A stretch of DNA of 64,000 nucleotides from Kitasatospora sp. MAA19 (GTDB taxonomy: Bacteria; Actinomycetota; Actinomycetes; Streptomycetales; Streptomycetaceae), in the NCBI RefSeq assembly GCF_029894125.1, contig NZ_JARXYZ010000016.1:1-64000 (forward strand), in the 5' to 3' direction. A program made the position numbers and the translations under genes. The notes beneath the pieces are model-generated. The model ran no database searches. It had not been told where the DNA came from and saw nothing but the letters and a program-made list of their open reading frames with translations. Of the stretch, positions 58,767 through 64,000 are shown piece after piece; the first letter of the stretch is position 1, and every line of letters starts with the position of its first letter.

Positions 58767-61268
58767 TCAGGCGCCGCGCAGCACCGCGCCGGTGCGGGCG
58801 ACGGCCTCGGCGACGGCCGCTTCACGGGCGGCGGTCGCCTCCTCGGCGGTCAGCGTGCGGTCCGCGGCGCGGAAGCGCAGCGCGTACGCCAGCGACTTGC
58901 GGCCCTCGCCGACCTGCTCGCCGGTGAAGACGTCGAACAGCCGGATGGCCTCCAGCAGTTCGCCCGCGCCGGAGCGCAGCGCGGCCTCCACGTCGGCGGC
59001 CGGGACGGCGGCGTCGACGATCAGCGCGACGTCCTGGGTGGCCACCGGGAAGCCGGAGACGGCCGGGCCGTTGACCTTCTCGGCACCGTCGGCGGTGAGC
59101 AGGTCGATGTCGACCTCCATCGCGCTGGTGCGGGCCGGCAGGCCGAGCGCCTTGACGACGCGCGGGTGCAGCTCACCGGCGTGGCCGACCACCCGGTCGG
59201 TGCCGGCGACGAGCAGCTCGGCGCAGCGGCCCGGGTGCCAGGGCGCCTGCTGCCCCTGGCGGACGGTCAGCTCGACACCGGCCGCGCGGGCCACCGTGCG
59301 GGCCGCCTCGACGGCGTCCGCCCAGAACGCCTGGGCGCCCTGGCCCCACCAGCCGGAGGGCAGCCGCTCGCCCGCGAGGGCGACCGCGACCCGGCGCGGC
59401 TGGTCCGGCAGCGCGGCGTCCAGCTCGGCCAGCTCCTCGTTGCTCGGCCGGTGGTCGACGGCCGGGCGCGGGGCCACGGTCAGCTCGTCCTTGGGCAGGA
59501 AGACGGTGCCGGTCTCGTAGATCGCCAGGTCGGTGTTGCCCCGGCCGACGTTGCGGCGCAGCGCGCCGAGCAGGCCCGGCAGCAGCGTGGTGCGCAGCGC
59601 CGGCTCCTCGTCGTTGAGCGGGTTGACCAGCTTGACGGTGCGGCGGCGCCGGTCCTCCGGCTCCAGGCCGAGCGCCTCGAAGGCGCTCTCGCCGAGGAAC
59701 GGGTAGTTGTTGACCTCGACGTAGCCGGCCCCGGCCAGCGCGACGCCGATCCGGCGGTGGGTGCGCTGGGCCTCGGTCAGTCCCTTGCCCGGGGGCACAT
59801 TGGGCATCCGGGCGGGGACGTTGTCGTAGCCCTCCAGCCGGATGACCTCCTCCGCGAGGTCGTACGGGTCGGTGAGGTCGGGCCGCCAGGTCGGCGGGGT
59901 GACCTCCAGGATGTCGGCGCCGGCGACCGAGCAGCCGATCTCCTGCAGGCGCCGGGTGACGGTCTCGCGGCCGTACGCGGTGCCGGCGACCCGGTCGGGC
60001 AGGTCGGCGGCGATGGTGATGGTGCGCACCGGGTGCGGGGCGGCGATGTCGGTGACCCCGGCCTCGGCGGTGCCGCCGGCGATCAGGACCAGTAGGTCGA
60101 CGGCGCGCTGGGCGGCGGCGCGGGCGGCCTCCGGGTCGACGCCGCGCTCGAAGCGCTTGGACGCCTCGGAGGGCAGCTTGTGCCGCTTGGCGGCGCGGGC
60201 GATGGCGACCGCGTCGAAGTGCGCCGCCTCGATGATCACCTCGGTGGTGCCCGGGCCGGCGGCCGGGTCGAGGATCTCGGTGGAGGCGCCGCCCATGACG
60301 CCGGCCAGGCCGATCGGGCCGCTGTTGTCGCAGATCAGCAGGTCCTCGGCGGAGAGCGTGCGCTTCACGCCGTCGAGGGTGGTGAGGGTCTCGCCCTGCT
60401 CCGCCCGACGGACCGTGATCGGGCCCTCCACGCGCTGCTTGTCGTAGGCGTGCAGCGGCTGGCCGACCTCCAGCATCACGTAGTTGGTGATGTCGACGGT
60501 CAGCGAGATCGGGCGGATGCCGGCCTTCTGCAGGCGGCGCTGCAGCCAGATCGGGGACTTGGCGGTCGGGTCGACGCCGACGACCGTACGGGCCACGAAG
60601 CGGTCGCAGCCGGCCGGGTCGGCGACCTTGACCAGGTAGCCGAAGGAGTTGGCCGGCGGCACGTCGAGCAGCGCCGGGTCGGCCAGCGGCAGCCCGTACG
60701 CGGCGGCGGCCTCGCGGGCGACGCCGCGCAGGGACAGGCAGTAGCCGCGGTCCGGGGTGACGGCGATGTCCAGCACCTCGTCGACCAGCTGGAGCAGCTC
60801 GATCGCGTCGGTGCCGGGCTCGAACTCCGGCGGCAGCACGATGATGCCGTCGTGGTCGTCGCCCATGCCGAGCTCGCGGGCGGAGCAGATCATGCCGGCC
60901 GAGGTCTGGCCGTAGGTCTGGCGGGCCGAGATCGGGAAGGGGCCGGGCAGCACGGCGCCCGGGAGCACCACGACGACCTTGTCGCCGACGGCGAAGTTGG
61001 TGGCACCGCAGACGATCTCCTGCGGCTCACCGGTGCCGTTGGCGTCGCCGACGTTGACGAAGCAGTGCCGGATCGGCTTCTTGAAGCCGGTCAGCTCCTC
61101 GATGGAGAGCACCTCGCCGACCACCAGCGGGCCCTTGAGGTCGCCGCCGAGCTGCTCGACGGTCTCGACCTCCAGGCCGGCCCGGACCAGGCGCTCCGCC
61201 ACGTCACGGCCGGTCTCGCCGGCCGGCAGGTCGACGTACTCACGCAGCCAGGAAAGCGGGACGCGCAT
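58767..61268 (-). CDS. pheT: Phenylalanyl-tRNA synthetase beta subunit
   Basis: This 833-residue protein has an N-terminal PLSWLREYVDLPAGETG, the tRNA-binding EMAP-like domain (about 40-160), B3/B4 editing domain (about 210-390), B5 domains and the catalytic-like core. The C-terminal anticodon-binding RRM-like domain reads FPVATQDVALIVDAAVPAADV. The length is normal for actinobacteria. With PheS it forms the alpha2beta2 enzyme. The start overlaps the pheS stop by one base. Confidence 0.97.
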   Translation of the reverse strand: MRVPLSWLREYVDLPAGETGRDVAERLVRAGLEVETVEQLGGDLKGPLVVGEVLSIEELTGFKKPIRHCFVNVGDANGTGEPQEIVCGATNFAVGDKVVVVLPGAVLPGPFPISARQTYGQTSAGMICSARELGMGDDHDGIIVLPPEFEPGTDAIELLQLVDEVLDIAVTPDRGYCLSLRGVAREAAAAYGLPLADPALLDVPPANSFGYLVKVADPAGCDRFVARTVVGVDPTAKSPIWLQRRLQKAGIRPISLTVDITNYVMLEVGQPLHAYDKQRVEGPITVRRAEQGETLTTLDGVKRTLSAEDLLICDNSGPIGLAGVMGGASTEILDPAAGPGTTEVIIEAAHFDAVAIARAAKRHKLPSEASKRFERGVDPEAARAAAQRAVDLLVLIAGGTAEAGVTDIAAPHPVRTITIAADLPDRVAGTAYGRETVTRRLQEIGCSVAGADILEVTPPTWRPDLTDPYDLAEEVIRLEGYDNVPARMPNVPPGKGLTEAQRTHRRIGVALAGAGYVEVNNYPFLGESAFEALGLEPEDRRRRTVKLVNPLNDEEPALRTTLLPGLLGALRRNVGRGNTDLAIYETGTVFLPKDELTVAPRPAVDHRPSNEELAELDAALPDQPRRVAVALAGERLPSGWWGQGAQAFWADAVEAARTVARAAGVELTVRQGQQAPWHPGRCAELLVAGTDRVVGHAGELHPRVVKALGLPARTSAMEVDIDLLTADGAEKVNGPAVSGFPVATQDVALIVDAAVPAADVEAALRSGAGELLEAIRLFDVFTGEQVGEGRKSLAYALRFRAADRTLTAEEATAAREAAVAEAVARTGAVLRGA

Positions 61269-62389
61269 CAGATCTCCATCCCGAACGGGAGGGTGAAACG
61301 CACGTCACCCTCGACCATGTCGCGCATGTCGGCGACGTTGTGACGATTCATCAGGATCCGCTCCAGGCCCAGGCCGAAGGCGAACCCGCTGTAGCGGTTC
61401 GGATCGACGCCGCAGGCGACCAGCACGCGCGGGTTGACCACACCGCAGCCGCCGAGCTCGATCCAGCCCTCGGACGAGCAGGTGCGGCAGGGGCGGTCCG
61501 GGTTGCCGACGCTCTCGCCGCGGCACACGAAGCACTGCAGGTCGATCTCGGCGCTCGGCTCGGTGAACGGGAAGTACGAGGGGCGCCAGCGCAGCTCCAG
61601 GCCGCCGCCGATCAGCTTCTCGACCAGCACCTCGATGGTGCCCTTGAGGTCGGCGAAGGTGATGCCCTCGTCCACCGCGAGGCCCTCGACCTGGCGGAAC
61701 ACCGGGGTGTGGGTGGCGTCCAGCTCGTCGGTGCGGTAGACCCGGCCGGGGCAGACGACGTAGACGGGGGGCTCGCGGTCGAGCAGGGTGCGGGCCTGGA
61801 CCGGGGAGGTCTGGGTGCGCAGCACCACGCCGGAGTCGGCGGAGCCGTCCGGGGCCTGGACGAAGAAGGTGTCCTGCATCGAGCGGGCCGGGTGGTCCGG
61901 GCCCAGGTTGAGGGCGTCGAAGTTGAGCCACTCGGCCTCGACCTCGGGGCCCTCGGCGACCTGGTAGCCCATCGCGACGAAGGTGTCCTCGATGCGCTCG
62001 GCCAGCGTGGTCAGCGGGTGCCGGGCGCCGCGCGGAGCGCGGTCGTACGGCAGCGTGACGTCCACCGCCTCCTCGACCAGCACGCGGGCGTCGCGCTCCG
62101 CCTCCAGTTCGACCTGCCGCTTGGCGAGGGCCTGGTTGACGGCGCCGCGGGCCTGGCCGATCAGCTTGCCTGCGGCGGCCTTGGCGTGCGGGGGCAGGGC
62201 GCCGATCTCGCGGTTGGCGAGGGAGAGCGCGGAGCGGTCGCCGGTGTGGGCGACCTTGGCCTGCTTCAGCTCGTCGAGCGTGCTGGCGGCGGCGAAGGCG
62301 GCGACGGCCTCGTCCCGCGCCTGCTCCACCACCTCGGGCTTGAGGGCCTCGACCTCGACCGGGTCGTACGACTTGTTGGGTGCCGACAT
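61268..62389 (-). CDS. pheS: Phenylalanyl-tRNA synthetase alpha subunit
   Basis: This 373-residue class II synthetase has an N-terminal coiled coil (about 5-95) that contacts tRNA-Phe, motif 2 around THTPVFRQVEGLAVDEG and motif 3 GFAFGLGLERILM. A Cys cluster CFVCRGESVGNPDRPCRTC, about 292-310, is an insertion that could bind zinc, as in some actinobacterial enzymes. It charges tRNA-Phe together with PheT. Confidence 0.97.
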   Translation of the reverse strand: MSAPNKSYDPVEVEALKPEVVEQARDEAVAAFAAASTLDELKQAKVAHTGDRSALSLANREIGALPPHAKAAAGKLIGQARGAVNQALAKRQVELEAERDARVLVEEAVDVTLPYDRAPRGARHPLTTLAERIEDTFVAMGYQVAEGPEVEAEWLNFDALNLGPDHPARSMQDTFFVQAPDGSADSGVVLRTQTSPVQARTLLDREPPVYVVCPGRVYRTDELDATHTPVFRQVEGLAVDEGITFADLKGTIEVLVEKLIGGGLELRWRPSYFPFTEPSAEIDLQCFVCRGESVGNPDRPCRTCSSEGWIELGGCGVVNPRVLVACGVDPNRYSGFAFGLGLERILMNRHNVADMRDMVEGDVRFTLPFGMEI

Positions 62390-62440
62390 CTCTATCTTTC
62401 CCGTGCTCCTGCTCGTCCGTGCTCAGGTAAGGGTGGCTCT

Positions 62441-62469
62441 CCCTCCTTGCCCGCCCTCGGGCAGGAGGG
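62441..62469 (-). promoter_or_regulatory. Hairpin in the pheST leader
   Basis: An interrupted stem, CCCTCC-TGCCCG with CGGGCA-GGAGGG, lies about 50 bp before the pheS start in the 246-bp leader. A -10-like TACACT (62584-62589, leftward) could begin a leader of some 185 nt. The hairpin may attenuate or simply shape the 5' end; no T-box core or Phe-rich leader peptide is visible. Confidence 0.35.
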
Positions 62470-62635
62470 GACCTTTGCGCTACGCCCGGCGTGGCCGGGG
62501 CACGGGCAGCCGTTCTCCGCACGACGGGGAAGAGGGGTGTCCGCGGCTCAGCCGCACAGGGCGTCCCACAACGCCAAAGGTCGAGTGTAGTCGCAGCGCG
62601 TAGCGCGGCTGCCGCGATGCCCGTCCAGCGGGACC

Positions 62636-63739
62636 TCAGAACATGAAGTCCGGAACGCTGGCGGGCAGGATAAATCGGAACCGGGCGCCGCCGCAGGGGG
62701 CGCGGTCGACCCGGATCGAACCGCCGTGGGCCTCCACGATGCCCTTGACGATGTACAGGCCCAGACCGGTGCCGCCGCGCTTGGACCCGCGCCAGAAGCG
62801 GGTGAAGACGCGCGGCATCGACTCCTCGGGAATGCCGCTTCCTTCGTCGCTCACGGTGACCGCGGTGCCTTCCACGATGCGGGGCGGGGTGCCGGAGCGC
62901 TCCCAGACGGGTGCCTCGACGACCTCCTTGGCCGGTGCCACCTCGATCGTGACAGTTCCCTCGCCGTGGCGCACCGCGTTTTCCAGCAGGTTGGCCAGCA
63001 CCTGGTCGACCTTGTCCGGGTCGGCCCACAGGACGGTCAGCGACTCGCTGATCCGGACGTCGAAGCGCTCCTCCGGGATGCCGGTGGCAACCTTGCGCTC
63101 GACGTGCCGGCGCACCGCGGCGGCCAGGTCCACCACCTGCTTGCGCAGCTCCAGCCGGCCCGCGTCGATCCGGGAGATGTCCAGCAGCTCGGCGATCAGC
63201 CGGGTGACCCGGTCGGCGTCGGCGTCCACGGTCTCCAGCATCAGCCGCTTCTGCCCGTCGGTGAACCGCTCCCACTTCGCCAGCAGCGTGGCCGTGAAGC
63301 CCTTGACGCTGGTCAGCGGCGAGCGCAGCTCGTGCGCGACGGTGGCGATCAGCTCGGCGTGGCTGCGCTCGGTGCGGCGCCGGGCCTCGGTGCCGCGCAG
63401 CGCGATCACCAGGCGCTCCGGCGGGCCCAGCGGTACGGCCCGGACGTACCGGGCGGAGACCAGCACCTCACGGCCGCCGGGCAGCAGCAGGTTGCGCTCC
63501 GGCTGGCCGGTACGGGTGGCCAGGCCGCCGTACGGGTCGGTCAGCTGCCACCAGCGGCGGCCGTCCAGGTCCTCCAGCGGGAGGACGTCCTCCAGCTCCT
63601 GCCCGAGCGCGACCTCCCGGAGCACGCCGGTGAGCCGGACCGCGGCCCGGTTGAAGCAGACCACCCGGCCCCGCCCATCGGCGACCACCAGGCCGTCCGG
63701 TAGGTCGTCCGGGTCGAGCTCTGGCCCGCTGCCGACCAT
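62636..63739 (-). CDS. PAS-domain sensor histidine kinase
   Basis: This 367-residue soluble kinase has an N-terminal PAS domain (about 10-115: LPDGLVVADGRGRVVCFNRA), an H-box AELIATVAHELRSPLTSVKG with the phospho-acceptor His near 136, N-box NLLENAVRHGEG, G1 VSDEGSGIPEE and G2 RGGTGLGLYIVKGIVEAHGG. There is no membrane helix, so it senses a cytoplasmic signal. No response regulator lies next to it within the window. GGGGAGGA five bases before the ATG sets the start. A kinase at this place is common in Streptomyces. Confidence 0.94.
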   Translation of the reverse strand: MVGSGPELDPDDLPDGLVVADGRGRVVCFNRAAVRLTGVLREVALGQELEDVLPLEDLDGRRWWQLTDPYGGLATRTGQPERNLLLPGGREVLVSARYVRAVPLGPPERLVIALRGTEARRRTERSHAELIATVAHELRSPLTSVKGFTATLLAKWERFTDGQKRLMLETVDADADRVTRLIAELLDISRIDAGRLELRKQVVDLAAAVRRHVERKVATGIPEERFDVRISESLTVLWADPDKVDQVLANLLENAVRHGEGTVTIEVAPAKEVVEAPVWERSGTPPRIVEGTAVTVSDEGSGIPEESMPRVFTRFWRGSKRGGTGLGLYIVKGIVEAHGGSIRVDRAPCGGARFRFILPASVPDFMF

Positions 63740-63859
63740 GGGTGTCCTCCCCGATTACCCACCGTGCCGTTCCCCCCACCGAGGCAGACCCTAGCGCCTC
63801 GCAGCCCCCCGCAGTAGGGCCCGCGGCGGGGTGATCCGGGCGCACCACGAGCGCGCGGT

Positions 63860-64000
63860 TCAGGCGTTCGAGCGGCAGCCGCCGGGCGAACGCTGCGCCC
63901 GGGCCGAGGCGTACAGGCAGACGGCCGCTGCGGTGGCCAGGTTGAGGCTCTCGGCGTGCCCGTGGATCGGGACGCGCACGACCTCGTCGGCGAGCGCGCG
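63860..64000 (-). CDS. TrmH-family RNA methyltransferase, 3' end only
   Basis: Only the last 46 codons and the stop are in the window. They read VVRVPIHGHAESLNLATAAA followed by VCLYASARAQ, the C-terminal knot motif of SPOUT 2'-O-methyltransferases where SAM binds, then a short Ser/Gly/Cys tail. In Streptomyces a 23S rRNA TrmH-type gene precedes pheST, which fits. The N-terminal part lies beyond the window. Confidence 0.85.
   Translation of the reverse strand, partial: RALADEVVRVPIHGHAESLNLATAAAVCLYASARAQRSPGGCRSNA

Noticed and set aside
62390..62635. T-box leader for pheST
   Set aside because: No convincing AGGGTGGNACCNCG-type core or specifier loop was found on the minus strand.

Overview
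The window comes from a high-GC actinomycete, almost certainly Streptomycetaceae (Streptomyces or Kitasatospora). Third codon positions are nearly all G or C, and GTG starts with GTGA/ATGA gene overlaps are common. The gene set is typical of the family: an anti-sigma/SpoIIE-type regulator phosphatase, a CobT-BluB fusion, an FBP-domain protein, a Methyltransf_19 enzyme, a GH46 chitosanase, and a PAS kinase next to pheST.

Layout. 1-3.3 kb: tRNA-Val(GAC), a small membrane protein, a transmembrane Ser/Thr kinase and a TrmH remnant. 3.28-18.6 kb: one tightly coupled six-gene operon for an unrecognised polyketide/lipid product. It encodes a 2316-residue synthase (two TIM-barrel enoyl-reductase-like domains, KS, AT, ACP, KR), a 1562-residue partner (KS, AT, DH, PPTase-like), a free ACP, an alpha/beta-hydrolase, a GT1 glycosyltransferase and a zinc-ribbon methyltransferase. 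The set resembles Pfa/hglE-type secondary-lipid synthases, so a reduced, glycosylated and methylated lipid is my inference. 18.7-24.2 kb: Na+/H+ antiporter, TrmH-type RNA methyltransferase, SpoIIE-family multidomain phosphatase. 24.3-31.3 kb: siroheme/cobalamin genes (SUMT-dehydrogenase fusion, BluB-CobT fusion, CobL). 31.5-36.1 kb: metNIQ methionine importer under a probable SAM-class riboswitch, flanked by two GNAT genes. 36.5-44.7 kb: arginine biosynthesis, argCJBDR and argGH, each promoter region with ArgR-box-like sequence. 44.7-51.6 kb: mixed housekeeping and conserved genes, ending in a 3-hydroxyacyl-CoA dehydrogenase.

51.5-55.2 kb: the last 103 bp of the dehydrogenase gene are repeated perfectly 3666 bp downstream. 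Between the copies lie six small cargo-like genes (HAD phosphatase, XRE/TPR regulator, zinc-type small protein, two uncharacterised proteins, a 55-residue peptide) and no integrase. The native terminator follows the second copy. This looks like a small integrated element that replaced the gene's 3' end with an identical one.

55.3-64 kb: chitosanase with a perfect CsnR-type palindrome, a GntR/ABC-transporter operon, pheST, a PAS sensor kinase and the 3' end of another TrmH-type methyltransferase.

The two most noteworthy items are the lipid-type PKS operon (with a degenerate first reductase domain and an integrated PPTase-like domain lacking a metal-binding Asp) and the 3.7-kb element that rebuilds a protein-coding gene end. 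All functions are inferred from sequence reading; no searches were run.
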